The position numbers and the translations under genes were made by a program. This document shows positions 1-11,200 of a stretch of DNA of 64,000 nt, piece by piece (within the stretch, counting starts at the first letter, position 1; every line of letters begins with the position of its first letter). The notes beneath the pieces are model-generated. The model was not told the DNA's origin and did not search any database. It was given only the letters and a program-made list of their open reading frames with translations. Source of the stretch: Helicostylum pulchrum (lineage: Eukaryota; Mucoromycota; Mucoromycetes; Mucorales; Mucoraceae); the NCBI GenBank assembly GCA_025677825.1, contig JAIXMO010000024.1, positions 310,001 to 374,000 of the forward strand, given 5' to 3'.

Positions 1-539
1 GGTTTTTCTATAGCTCAACTTACAAATTATGGGGAATGTCTTGTATATAAATCCAAAATAACAGATACGGAAACTATTAAATGTGACCCCGATTTTGTCT
101 TCCCCTTTTTAAATAAAGGGGAATCAATAAGTAATGTTCGATCAAACAGACCCTTTTATTTGCGGAGTCAAGAGGATAAAAGGTTTTATATTTTTGATAC
201 AGGTAATAATATTCCAGAATAATGACACGTTAATGCGTTACTAATGCTGATTTTCATACTTTAGAGATATACATATGTAAAACGATGAATTATTTAAATG
301 ATAATAAAACGCTTTCCCTCGATGGTAACATTTGTCAAAGCGTCGATGTTGAGACTGTAGACTTTAGAGATCTTTTTGACTGGGAGGATGTGGACATACC
401 TGTAATGATTTCCGTAAGATATGTATCTTATATTTCCTCTCTCCAGTTTTTTGTAAAATTAGTCGGCGCGGATACCAGAGATAAAAAATTAACTGGCGTG
501 TTTGAACCAGGCGAACCATTGACCCTTTCTAGGTTTTAA
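1..539 (+). CDS. HSPA12/Hsp70-like two-lobed family protein, copy 1 (3' end only)
   Basis: The last two exons of a gene whose 5' part lies outside the window. The first exon (1-202) is open from the window edge; intron 203-264 has a GTAATA donor and a TTTAG acceptor; the last exon is 265-539. Reading through gives the same C-terminus as copies 2 and 3: a segment with KITDTETIKCD, then the VGADTRD motif and the terminal EPGEPLTLSRF. The intron position and phase equal those of the last intron in the three other copies. The closest relative differs by region: the penultimate exon is most like copy 2, the 3' flank is almost identical to copy 3. Intactness cannot be judged because about 95 percent of the gene is missing. 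Function is inferred only from copies 2 and 4. Confidence 0.75.
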
Positions 540-655
540 AACTATAACATAATAAGCCTTCGCTAGGTATGTTTTTTTTACCAAACATTACTTTTCTTCT
601 TAAAATGAAGCTTATCTTTAAATAAATCCTTCTCAGTATCATCTAATTATGTCTG
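530..655. repeat. Inverted repeat arm shared with 13427-13560
   Basis: The end of the last exon and about 115 nt after the copy 1 stop are nearly identical to the reverse complement of the sequence downstream of copy 3. The shared part includes the CTTCGCTAGGTATG block, a poly-T run, a CCAAACATTACTTTTCTTCT block and TAAATAAATCCT. The match ends near TCTAATTATGT. This indicates a duplication of gene end plus flank in opposite orientation. Confidence 0.8.
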
Positions 656-1101
656 TTGGACTTGAATAATTTAGGGAGGCTAAAAAAAATGATCAATAAC
701 GTTTATTGTCATGGTTCTCTTCTTTTGCGTATAAGTATCGCTATGTCTTTTATTTTAAGGAAAAAAGCCAACGTGTTTTTTTTCTTTTTTTTAGCATGAA
801 TATTCACGTGAACCATTCTGGTGTACATTTTTACGTGCACTTGTTGTTTTTACACTGGTTTCGCGCAAGGAAGTTCAAAAAAAAAAGACGCTACCAACAG
901 TCTGCTTAACTTTTATTTTTTTAAAAGTTGTTCATCTCTTTTTTTTTTGGTAGATTTAATCCTCTTTAAACTTGATAGTTATTTTTTATTAAGCTATTTA
1001 TTATATTTTAAAAGTAAAAACACCGGACAAGAAAAAAAAGTGTGAAAGCTTTTGAAAAATGAACAAAAAATCTTCTTCCCCCCCCCCCCCCCAGACGCGC
1101 C
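656..1101. other. Intergenic, no gene recognised
   Basis: T-rich sequence with short overlapping open frames that look like low-complexity translation (Phe/Lys rich). A 14-nt poly-C run at about 1079-1092 directly abuts the 3' end of the degenerate ORF that follows. No RNA gene or promoter was recognised. Confidence 0.4.
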
Positions 1102-1770
1102 TTAAGACGCATGGTTGCCAAGGAGCTGCAGGACGTAGTCGCATTCGCGATCTCTTTCATCGAGTACTTGTCTTAAGGTATCAATATCATGCGACTCATT
1201 TCCTGTGACACTCTCAAAATGTTCAACAGCCAGCCTGAATAATAATTTGTTAGTATCATCATTGCGAAGCATGTCCATTATAGACGTAGTACCTTGAGTA
1301 ATGAAAAGTCCTAGAGCTACGAAAGGGTCAAGAGTAACAGGAAGAAGATACCAATCAGCACTCGAGCTACAAACGACAAGGTGTTTATTAGCCCACGCAT
1401 CACACGGGTACGAGAAACAGCCTTGCACACGACTACGCTTCAATTCTTACTCAACTTCGAGTGACAACGAATTAGTAGTAAATACTAGTACGATAGGATC
1501 AGCAAGGTATTTCGTGTACGCTTCTATCCCATAACTTGCTGCACATTTCATGAAATTTTTATTAGCTGTGAATTAAAATTCGACAACAATCGGACGAAGA
1601 TTCGTAGATACATACTTGTGTTCTAAAACTAAGTCAGACCTAGTCCCATTGTACCATTCGTTTTCTCCTATTAAGTAACCATCTTTCGTTCCGATTAAGG
1701 CGTTTGTTATAATGTTAATGACGGAAGGGTCACGCGCTGCAGCTTTGCACATTAGGTCTTACTGAGACGA
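1102..1770 (-). pseudogene. Degenerate ORF of an unrecognised family, two in-frame stops
   Basis: Read on the minus strand from about 1770 to the TAA at 1102, a single frame is coherent over more than 200 codons but is interrupted by two stop codons: one right after a stretch reading PIVVEF, the other about 45 codons later, after SLEVE. Between them the translation is normal protein (NFMKCAASYGIEAYTKYLAD...). The part RSDLVLEHK followed about 10 residues later by PIVVEF resembles the D...E core strand pair of PD-(D/E)XK nucleases, but the catalytic lysine is not clear. There is no start codon and no obvious intron. It is best explained as a decayed member of a repeated gene family; the function is unknown. 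Confidence 0.5.
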
Positions 1771-2292
1771 AAAACGGTCGGATAAAAGGAGGACATTTGG
1801 AGAAGATAAGGAAAGGAAGGAGGGAAACCTTGATACACGGTCAATTTACAAGGTCGATTAAAAAAAAAGTGAGCCATATTACTTTTCACTTACCTTTATA
1901 AATGACCGTTACCCCCAAGAAGAAACGTATCGGTTTGTAAGAACGTGAAATGAAATAAAAACAAACCATGATAACAAAGCAAAATAATAAAAGACGAAAG
2001 AAAAAAGAACAAAAAAAGCTGATAAAATAGGGCGTCTATTAACTGACGTAATCTATTTAGGTATGCTGAAACGATATCAGTTAACTAAAAGGTGTAAGAG
2101 CACAAAAAAATAAACAAAAAGCCACATACAAAAAAAGACGTTTTGATATTTTAGCGGGCCAAATTGTGATTAATCAATGCGTTATTTCATGTAATTTTAT
2201 ATATATATATTATACAGCTCTTGCAATCCTGCCACTTTATAGGATAATGATGTTGCTCATATACATATAATCCTTATTTCCCCCCTTTTTTT
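1771..2292. other. Intergenic; contains a short dispersed repeat
   Basis: AT-rich and low in complexity, with several A and T runs. Around 2019-2070 there is a block (GATAAAATAG then GTCTATT then ATCTATT) that recurs near 55767-55815. No coding exon recognised. The right end borders the SFT2 stop codon and probably includes its 3' UTR. Confidence 0.4.
2019..2070. repeat. Short dispersed repeat, partner at 55757-55815
   Basis: About 35-40 nt matching a block near 55.8 kb: GATAAAATAG, two variable bases, GTCTATT, a variable spacer and ATCTATT. The two copies are 53 kb apart and both lie in gene-poor, remnant-rich DNA. Confidence 0.4.
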
Positions 2293-3225
2293 TTAGATGG
2301 AAGTGATACAGCTTCCAAAGAAACGACGAATGATTTCTCGGCCATAAGGAATATAACTAGCACTATATTATACCAATCGTTTTAGCAGTATACTCTCCTA
2401 TTTTATCTTCAAAAAAAAAAAAAAACTTACGAATACCAAATAAGCGCACAGAATTGAATAATCACCAAAACAATAGATAGTACAAAATTCTTGAGCTTAA
2501 TTTTTTTTTAAAAAAAAGAAAAATGTTAGTGCCACCTTTCCACCAGCATTTTATTTAATAATGCAGGAATTCATACCCAGATAGACATTGCCAGTGTCAA
2601 TGCAAGTAAAACAATATAAGTTACCGTAGCCCAAAACCGAACTACATCGATACTTTCTTCAATATATTACTCCGTAGATTTTTTTAGATAGAAACTTACC
2701 TGGCGCAAACATTGTTTTCATTTGTTTCGGAATACCAATGATAAATGTTAAACTAACAAAACGTATGAATAATACATAATACATTTTTTTTTTTAAAAAA
2801 AAAAGCCCTTTTTTTACCTAAACAAAGATATCACATTACCACAACTATAAATAATAGCAAAAGCGGCAACATTACCACCTAATAAAATAAGTGTCGACTA
2901 GGAAAAAAGACATTAATAACTCGGTTTATTCCCCCGAATTATACTTACTAGAATAGACAAGAGAGCACCAGCTACAAAACTAAATTGAATAAAAAAAAAC
3001 GTTAACTCTCTAGTCGTTTCACATAAAAAAAAGTACCGTATTTTACCATCCACCAAAGGCGAACATCCTCTGAGACTTACTTAGTCCACAAAATTTCCAA
3101 GCACCTACCAAAAAAAAAAAACGTTGACAACCCTTTTTTTTTTTTAATTGAGACTAATGTCAAAACTTACCATCGTCAATTAGACCTTGGTCACTAAAGT
3201 CGGACGAAAAAAACCCAAACTTCAT
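2293..3225 (-). CDS. SFT2: SFT2-like Golgi vesicle transport membrane protein
   Basis: Eight tiny exons, complement(join(2293..2362,2431..2495,2577..2641,2700..2752,2818..2897,2949..2979,3047..3104,3171..3225)), give 477 nt, i.e. 158 residues, in frame across all seven introns. The protein has four hydrophobic segments. It shows the family signatures in order: SKSQRMFAFGG before TM1, a pair of helices ending GNVISLF, GIPKQMKTMFAP in the loop, YIVLLALTLAMSIW (TM3), QFCALIWYSASYIPYGR (TM4 and end). SFT2 acts in retrograde vesicle fusion at the late Golgi. The start chosen (ATG after an in-frame TAA) gives a shorter cytosolic N-terminus than usual, so a missed upstream exon is possible. It runs in the same direction as the RhoGEF upstream. 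Confidence 0.88.
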
Positions 3226-3696
3226 TTATTTATGCAGCGAAAAAGGGGTGTAAAAAAAGAAAAAAAGAATAAAAAACAAAAAAAGGCAATTTATCAATTC
3301 TCATATTTTAGACGGGTTCTTTTTTCTTTTCTTTTTTTGACAGCTTCCCCCTTTTTTTTAAAAAAAAACATCACTGTAAACCTTCTTTTTGCGTAGTCAT
3401 TAAAGTATCATATTTTAATGGTTACACACTGTCGATTACATGAGTAGACAAGAAATAGGCACGTCGACTAAAAAAAAAAAATCAACGTTATAAAAAAAAA
3501 AGAGTTTTAAAACAAGGATATGGGGTTTGTGCACATCTTTTTGTACCTCCTTAAAAATATACCCGAAATAAACATTCCTCTGTGTTACAATTTGAGTGGA
3601 TGTTTCACCAACAATCAATCCCAAAAATAATTAGCTTTTTTTATTTACAGTGAAAACGAAATTTAGAGGGCGCCGTATACAAAATAAAGAAGCGGT
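3226..3696. other. Spacer between RhoGEF stop and SFT2 start
   Basis: About 470 nt with poly-A/T runs and a GT-rich short frame at 3436-3624 (minus) that shows no domain. I looked for PH-domain exons continuing the RhoGEF here and did not find an in-frame continuation. It probably holds the RhoGEF 3' UTR and the SFT2 promoter. Confidence 0.4.
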
Positions 3697-5567
3697 TTAC
3701 TTCTTTTGCGCAGCGTTCATAGCAGCAGCTAAACTCTGTACAATACATCGCGCAACTCGTATATGATAATAATCGGGATGTGTTGACTCCGTATGTTTCT
3801 CTAAATCTAAAAATAAACTTGTCAAAAAAAAAGGGTCGTAATACCAAAAAAAAAAAAAAATTACCTGCTAATAATAATCCATATCTCGTTATACGTTGAA
3901 TCGGAATAATAAGATAATCATGCAACGTAAATTGTCGCGTTTCTTTTCTTAACGCTAGTTTCTATATCATTTTTTTTTTTAGAAACTTACAAAAAAAAAG
4001 GGGGGGGGTTATAAACATTATACCTCGTTATAAAGAGCATAGGCCTTATTATGTAACCGCTGATCCAGCGTCTTTTTATTCATACTATAATCCACAGCAC
4101 ATCTCAAAAATGTCACCATGGACTCAGCCATATCACACAGCACGTACCCAATATTGACATCATTAGGGCATGACAGACACATGGGATCTACCACAACATC
4201 TTTACAAATATCCGTACCATCTGCTGATTTGATCTGTGCGTTCCGTAATCGTACAATCAACGTATAAGAAAACTTCATTAGGTCGTGCAAGTTTGCAAAT
4301 AAATTCATGTCCGATGTCTTTGTAACGTCACTGTTTCTATCAACTGCAAGGTGTAATGGATCACTAAACATCTATATTTTTTTTGGTATTTTAATGACTT
4401 TTTTTTTTTTTCTTACAAAAAATTCATGCAAAAAAAAAAAAAAAAAACTTACCACTTTGGTATAATTCAATTGATTCCAAAAATTAATTTCTGTCGTATA
4501 AAATTCTCGTAGAATGAACTTTCTTGTAAGAGAATATTTTTCTGTTTTTTCAAAAGACTAGTAAAAAAAAAAGAATATATCTATTTAAGTACTCCATTTT
4601 TTTTATATAAAAAAAAAAAAACGAAACAATATATTTGATTATTTCTACTTACATGTAGCTTTGGCAACGTTATTTTTAAATCGTTCAAGGTATAAAGTAA
4701 TTCGTTTTGCCAAATATGCAATGTTCTTGCTTCATTCTTTGATTTACGTTTTAATCTTGTATTTCTAGATTTTATCTGACTAAACCGAAGCACAATTTGA
4801 TTTGTATTAGGTTCATATACATCAAACAACTGATGATCGTCTAGCGGTGTAGAGGGAGTGGACGCAGTAGAAGAAGATGAAGAAGATGCTGATGGTATGA
4901 TATTATGATGTCCGTCGTTAGAATTACCTCTTCTTAAAATAGGTCTTTGAAAATTGGAGAATAATTTTTGTGTAGTTAATTTAGATTTATGCGTGGGTGA
5001 CGGAGGAGGTGAATCTGTTTTTGCCGGTGGTGGTGTTGGTTTATAGACCGGACAACTTCCTCTACGAACAACAATGGGACTTTCTTGAGGTGTATCCGGA
5101 TCCGAACGAAAATCTGTCGACAATAGCGTATTATTATCGCACTCAAGCGGTTGCAACTTATTGGATGACCAATCCAAGTTAAATAGGAGTTGAGGCGGAG
5201 GTTCAGGTGGTTCCACTAGCCCTGCTTTTAATCCACCATAATCTCGTTTTGGTGGCGTTGAAGCTTGTCTCTTTAAACGAGATAACTGGAACCATTTCTT
5301 TCTACTTTTTATCGAGTTTTTAGCATCCGTTGCTTTGGAGAGTAAATTGGGTACTGATTGGTTTCTAGGCAAAAAAATTGTTTCGCTGCCAAAACTAACT
5401 GATCGCTTATGTCCAATTGATTTACTACTGTTGTATGGACAAGTATCTAATAGGAGAGAGGTAGAACGTCGCTTGGTTTTATCCATGGTGAGAGATTTAG
5501 GTCTAGCTTTAGGCACCAGTTGCGTATCAATCTGAAGAAGCTCGAGCTTCTTTTCAATCTCGTCCAT
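3697..5567 (-). CDS. Dbl-homology (DH) domain Rho guanine nucleotide exchange factor
   Basis: Exons complement(join(3697..3806,3865..3961,4024..4371,4453..4557,4653..5567)) give 1575 nt, 524 residues. The first exon is a roughly 300-residue disordered, basic, Ser/Pro-rich region with poly-Ser and proline runs. The DH domain spans about residues 300-520. CR1 begins at LTRKFILREFYTTEINFWNQL, followed by an FANLHDLMKFS helix. The CR3 signature LHDYLIIPIQRITRYGLLLA is split from the rest by short introns. The last helix ends in AAMNAAQKK and a stop. DH domains promote GDP release from Rho-family GTPases. Unlike most Dbl proteins, no PH domain follows; either it is truly absent or later exons were missed. 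An alternative donor just before the stop leads to no open exon I could find. Confidence 0.85.
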
Positions 5568-6393
5568 TCAGTTATGTATAAAATAAAGGGAAAAATGTAA
5601 AAAAAAAAAAAAAAAAAAAGGGAAAGAGAGAGAGAGAGTTGAAAAAGGGGGGTCCAAATATCTAAAAATATTTTATTTTCTTTATACAATTGGCATATTT
5701 TGCTGGACCCTTGACGGCGATTTAATAAACGATCATTTAACACTTGGCGAATAAAAGAATAAAACAGTCAAAAACTTTAGGTTGCCAATCGGGATGCTGC
5801 CTGGCACCAATATAGAATTAAAAAATAGCAGTAAGTAACAATAAAAAAACAATAACCTTTTATTCACCAATGTTTACTATTCGTCGTATGTATATTCCTT
5901 TACGTAAAAGTCATAGTCGAGAAGAAAGATCGGATATAAGTTTTTATTTAAAGCTACTAGGTGATTAGAATCCCGGTAAAACAAGCATCCAATTGCAGTT
6001 TTCATACAACTAACAGATAACCCTTTAAAATAGAAAAGTATAAATTATATTCGAGACACCACTGTCATAATTCGCTTTATTGATTACTCGGATAAAACTG
6101 CTGCTTTATTCGTTTTATTTTGAATAGAGATCATTCTGTGTTCGATTTGAGGATATTTTCAATTTAAGGATGAACGCTTTCTATCACTCGCTTTTAGCAC
6201 AACTATTTGATTCTAGGGTGGAATCTAATTTTAAAAAAAACGTACTAAATATACTTTTTTTTTTCTTTGTAAAAAATGCTGTTTCGTAGGGTATATCACG
6301 ATTTATCAATTCTTTTTTGGCAGTTTATCAATCCTAAACTTACATATATTTATTTTGTTTTTCAGCAGCAACCTTTTTTCTTTTCCTTAAACA
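5568..6393. other. Intergenic with GA repeat and a dispersed repeat
   Basis: Contains a poly-A run (about 5599-5619) and a short (GA)n tract near 5627-5637 just upstream of the RhoGEF start. Further along lies a copy of a CCTTAAAT/CGAAC repeat (6110-6235). Nothing coding recognised. Confidence 0.4.
6110..6235 (-). repeat. Dispersed repeat, partner at 46160-46290
   Basis: The reverse complement contains GATTCCACCCT, ATCAAATAG, CATCCTTAAATTG and CTCAAATCGAACAC in the same order as corresponding blocks at 46160-46290. The inner unit resembles CCTTAAATCGAACA and recurs within each copy. It may be the end of a mobile element; no coding part is attached. Confidence 0.45.
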
Positions 6394-6675
6394 ATGAATC
6401 CCTATACAAGTAAGTATCTTTTACACGTATACATCTTTTAAACGAATATTGTATCTTGTAACATTCCCTTTCCATATTCTGTATTTCTAGTGCGTTTACC
6501 TCATGATAATGCCGTGCTGGCACAAACAGATACAGTTTATTTAAAATTACAGCATTTTTATTACGGCATATTTACGCGCACCATCTATTTAAGGATGAAA
6601 CTCCAAACACCGCTAAAAATAATTGTTGACGGCAAACCTCAACATTTTTTTTTTACAACATGTTTCTTTCGCTAA
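6394..6675 (+). CDS. Possible small two-exon gene, unrecognised
   Basis: ATG at 6394, a 16-nt first exon (6394-6409), a GTAAGT donor and a CTAG acceptor before 6490, then an open exon to the TAA at 6675. This gives about 66 residues with no recognised domain (contains FTRTIYLRMK and IVDGKPQ). The splice sites are good but the protein ends in a phenylalanine-rich low-complexity stretch. It could equally be a remnant or chance. Confidence 0.25.
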
Positions 6676-7160
6676 ACAAGTTTATGTACTATATCACCAA
6701 TTTATCAAAACGATGTTCTTTTCCAAAAATCACGCGTCATATTATTACCACGTCTTTATTTATATCGACTATATCGTTTAAAAAAGATTATAGAAGACCG
6801 TAGCCACTCATTGCATAACCAAAAAAAAAAAAAGGGGAGGTTAATCGTCAGTACCGTACAATAGATGGCGGTTTTTTTTCTTCTCTCATTGTGAATTACT
6901 ATAAGCTGCAATTGAAGCCTAGTAATTTTTATTATATTCAAAAATATAAAATCCAGGCAGACGAACGTAGCTTTGGTGCTCAAAACCAAGTCGCGTGTCT
7001 TCGTAAGTATTATAAAAAATCAAAATATAACCAACAAAGATTCTAAATATATCAAATTTGAAGAAAAGAATTATGTCTTTCTGTAGCTCCCTTAAAGTCA
7101 ATGATTCCCCAAAGTAGAAACAAGTATCGGCTATGTTAGAATCGCGTGTCTAACTCAATG
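6676..7160. other. Intergenic, nothing recognised
   Basis: Short frames on the minus strand (6756-7101) have no recognisable domain and no convincing splice structure. No repeats or RNA genes seen. Confidence 0.35.
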
Positions 7161-7165
7161 GTATT

Positions 7166-8010
7166 TCGGTGTTTGTCGCGCAATTTGAAGCTTTTTTTTA
7201 TAGAAGGGATTCAAATATTGATTCCGGCATAATCACCACAATGCATGAACCGTACCACGACTATCCCGTAGCAGTAAGCAAGAGGGGGGAAAATACATGG
7301 TTCGAGCTGTCAATCTTTTTTAAAAGATTCGAATTACTTATTACTGGCGGAATCGTTGCGAGCCAAAAGCTTACCCCTTTCCTCGGCCCAAATATCCCTT
7401 TAGAAAATATGACCAGCCACAAAACGAAGACATCGAAAGATATTTTCGTTTCCTCAAGCAAGATCGCTTTCGTTACGCGAGAGAGGACTTTGAGAAACTA
7501 GTTGAAACGTTCTTCTAGGTTTGAATGGACTTGTGTTAGCAAGAGATTCTCCGACAAAGGTTTCCGTACCTTGAATCAGCTAAAACATCAAAAATACTGC
7601 CAACAAGACAGTAAATTTGATATCGTATGTATTAAGTTGTATCTGTAAAGATATCTACTCTGACGGAAACCACAAGAAGACACTCGATATTTTATCAATG
7701 ATCTAATTTCCTGGTCTTCCGATTGAAGAAGTAGAAAGTGTAGCTGCGTTGAAGCAAAAACCGATTAAATATGCAGAAGGTTTCGCTCATTATCGGCATT
7801 AACCAGACAAATTACTCCACGAAGTAAGAACGACGCCAAAGTATGACTTAGGCGTCATAAATGTACTTGTCGAGTTAGAAAATAACGTCAACAAATCTCC
7901 AGGTATTACAATCAGACCAGACGCCACAGTGTTTCTTTCTTCGAAGCTTAACTCTCATTGTAAATTGACAAACAAGAAAGCATTGTCTTTTTACAATTTT
8001 CAAAAACGTT
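7166..8010 (+). pseudogene. Degenerate coding remnant, unrecognised, frame-shifted
   Basis: The plus strand carries protein-like stretches that hop between frames. Near 7410-7495 one frame reads DIERYFRFLKQDRFRYARED. Near 7517-7620 another reads KGFRTLNQLKHQKYCQQ, which has a C...H...C arrangement like a broken zinc finger. From about 7710 to 8010 a third reads LPIEEVESVAALKQKPIKYA, with one stop at the codon after FAHYRH, and then a long open stretch to TAA. The codon texture is coding-like, yet no single frame or set of introns joins the pieces. I do not recognise the ancestral protein. Confidence 0.4.
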
Positions 8011-8264
8011 AAAATCAATATTTTTTTTTTTCTTCTTTAAGTTCTTTTTACACAGATATTACTTTATTATATTATTAAAACTTAGTCTATCTCTTACAAA
8101 AGTACATTATATTTGTTCAACTAGTTAGATTTTTTTATTTTGTTTATTTTAAATATTTGAAGGTGGCCAATATGTTCTTTAAGGGCGCCAACATGTTTTC
8201 TAAGGCGGGATTGTGATAAAAAAAAACTATACCTAACGAAGGTAAAATGGTTTACGTTATAGTT
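8011..8264. other. 3' flank of copy 2
   Basis: T/A-rich. It ends with CCTAACGAAGGTAAAATGGTTTACGTTATAG, a diverged version of the flank next to the copy 1 and copy 3 stop codons, so the duplication unit extends beyond the coding sequence here too. Confidence 0.4.
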
Positions 8265-11200
8265 TTAAAATCTAGAAAGGGTCAATGGCTCGCCTGTTTC
8301 AACTACAACCGCTAATTCTTCATCTCTGGTATCCGCGCCGACTACTTTTACGAAAAACTGGAGAGAGGAAGCATAAGATGCATATCTTACGGAAATCATT
8401 ACAGGTACGTCCACATCCTCCTCGTCAAAAAGATTGCTAAAGTATACTTCCTGAAAATCGACCTTTTGAAAAATGTTATCATCGAGGGAAAGCGTTTCAG
8501 TATCATTTAAATAATTCATCGTTTTAAACCTGTATATATCTAAAGTATGAAAATCAGTGTTAATTACGCATTAACATGTCATTATTCTGGAATATTGTTA
8601 CCTGCTCTAAAAGTTAAAAACCTACTATCCTCTTGGCTCCGTAAATAAAAGGATCTGTTTGTTCGAACATTACTTATTAATTCCCCTTCATTTAAAAAGG
8701 AGAAGCCAATATTGTAGTCGCATTTAATAGTTTCCGTATCTGTTATTTTGGATTGATATAGAGGATATGCTCCGTAGCCTTCCTCTTGAGTTATACGAAA
8801 AACATAATTTTCACTGCACACTTGCTGTAAGGCACCAATTTCGAAATCTTTGTAGCATAATGGTCGCTGTGAGATAACTGGCTGTAAGAGTTGGCTAAAT
8901 AACTCTGGTACGAGCAGACAGGATGTGTCAATCCCTAACTCTAAATTAAAATCGTCGGCTTCCTCTTCTAGTATTTTTGAAAATGCGTACTGTAATTGCG
9001 GATTACTGCTGAAACGTATAAAGCTAAACATATAATCTATATTTATATAATTTCCAAAAAGTTCCGTATTTAACAAAGAGGCAGATAGAGTGCAGGCAAT
9101 ATCTTGTAAGACTGGAGTAAAAGAGACGTCTATAATATCAGCGGTTGTCAAACGTACTTTACAGTTACAAGAACTATTTAACTTTACAGCATGTGTGTCG
9201 GTTGTTCTTTGCGTGCCAAGATTGTTTTGAAGCACCTATATATTCGAGAATCTAACTGTCAGTAAAAAAAAAAATGTATTATATTTTTTTACAACTCTTA
9301 CATTGTCTGAAATGTGGCTCTTAAGATTAGCAAAGAGTTCTGTTTCGGTCTTTGATGAAAATAGGTCTAATATTTTGTTATCATCGCTCGTAATGTGCAT
9401 TTCGCATAGTTCAATTAAACTACTATCTTGTACGAGGTTTTGCCACATACTCGTACTCAGAGAATCATATATATTTGGAATGTCTAGTATTTCATCTTGT
9501 ACAATGATTGATTCCTGCTCCTCTTCCTCTGAACTGGGAGCGGTTACCACTTGATGTAGTGACAACTGTACATAATCTTCATGTAATTGGCATACTAAAA
9601 AATAAGACTTGAGTGATAATTTTAGTTTCAAAGACTTTTGAATAGCAGGTAAAATTCTTTCTCCTTGAGTAATGATTCGTAGTTTTTTAGAATCATCGTC
9701 CTTTGGTACTAATCCGCTTGCAAATATAATATCTTGAAGATTGTCTTTGGTACCGATAATATTGTTTAATAACATTGCTTCAATAGAAATAGCGTACCCA
9801 ATTTTCATATCCATTTGGTTAGATATCAAGTGATCCGGTAACTTGTTCAATATTTCTTCTTTTATATAGATCATGTACATCAATACAAATGCATTGATAT
9901 ATTTCGACTTGTAGGTTGATATTAATGCTTCTCCGTTAGAAAGCTCTTTGTTTAATAAAGCTTTCATTTCAAACAATAGATCCTTTTTTATAGAAACACC
10001 GTCATCAGCAGTAAAATCAGCCAAGTCACCTAGCAAGTATCTCTCAGCAAATGGAATGAATCTGAACAAAGATTAATACATATTATTTATACCATTGCAT
10101 TCGGTTACTACTAGACTTACTGCTCTTTAACATTTAATGTTGTCGAATTTGAAAAAGTATAGAAACGTCCCAAAGGAGGCAAACTATAATCAGGTTAGCT
10201 TTTGCACAGTAAAAAAGATAATGTAAATACTTTACTACTTGTCCGCTATGAGATCATCGTGGTCGCATATCTGCTGGGTCAATCCGTCTTCGTTTAAAAG
10301 TGAGTACGTTAATAAGGTAGACCCGAGTGATATATCTATTCGTATAAATGTTAGCTAGTGCTTAATAATTCACGGTAGTTTTATATACCCAAGTTGACGA
10401 TAACATCTGGTTTGGAGTTTAGAAACACGGATGAAGAGGTAGTTGAATCTTCTGATTGCATTATATGTGGCTTACAGAACATATCTGAATGTTGAATGAC
10501 TTCAAAGATACCAATACCGGCCCCTTTTATGAGCATCGATGAGATAATGTTGCTTCTCCCGGGTTGTATGGATGTAGCAATAGAATTTAAAGAGCATATA
10601 TTATACTCCAATATATACTCTAGCCATGTTAGAGTCACACTGTTAGACAGGTCGTACCTATGAGTGTATCTATCCGTAACTAGCAAAAATTTGTAACTCT
10701 TTGTAGAATTATTCGAAATTATACCTTTTAAGTCGCTAAAGAGAAATGAACTGATTCCAGCGCATACACTTAAAGGAGAAAGTGACATTATAAATTGTTT
10801 CTGGTTTTCAGTCAACATCCATTTCTTTTTAAACATTATCCAAGGTCTTGTTCCCAGGTATATTTTCATCTTCTCTTCATCCTAGTTATTAAGATAAATT
10901 TTTTAAAATTGTGATGGTTACATCAAGTTATACGTACCAATGGAGGTAAATACTGACTATTTATTTGTTCCATTATGTCTTCAATAATCCGATCTTCATC
11001 AAAAGGAACAAGTTTGCTTTTTAAAAATCTTTTTAACGGGTTTCTAACTCGGTCGTCGTCTGTAGCCACGTAAAATAAATTGGTCCTTAAAAAATCTGCT
11101 ATACGGTCGTCAATATCATCCGCGATAACAGAGACTGAGCTTGATTTCATAACTTTTGGAAATAATTTTGCATTTGGAATGTTGAATAGAGCGTTTGTAG

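Noticed and set aside
706..1045. Overlapping plus-strand frames with many Phe/Lys residues
   Set aside because: Low-complexity T/A-rich translation with no splice structure or domain.
3436..3624. Possible PH-domain continuation of the RhoGEF
   Set aside because: Candidate splice from the end of the DH exon leads into stops in the needed phase, and the residues do not form a PH pattern.
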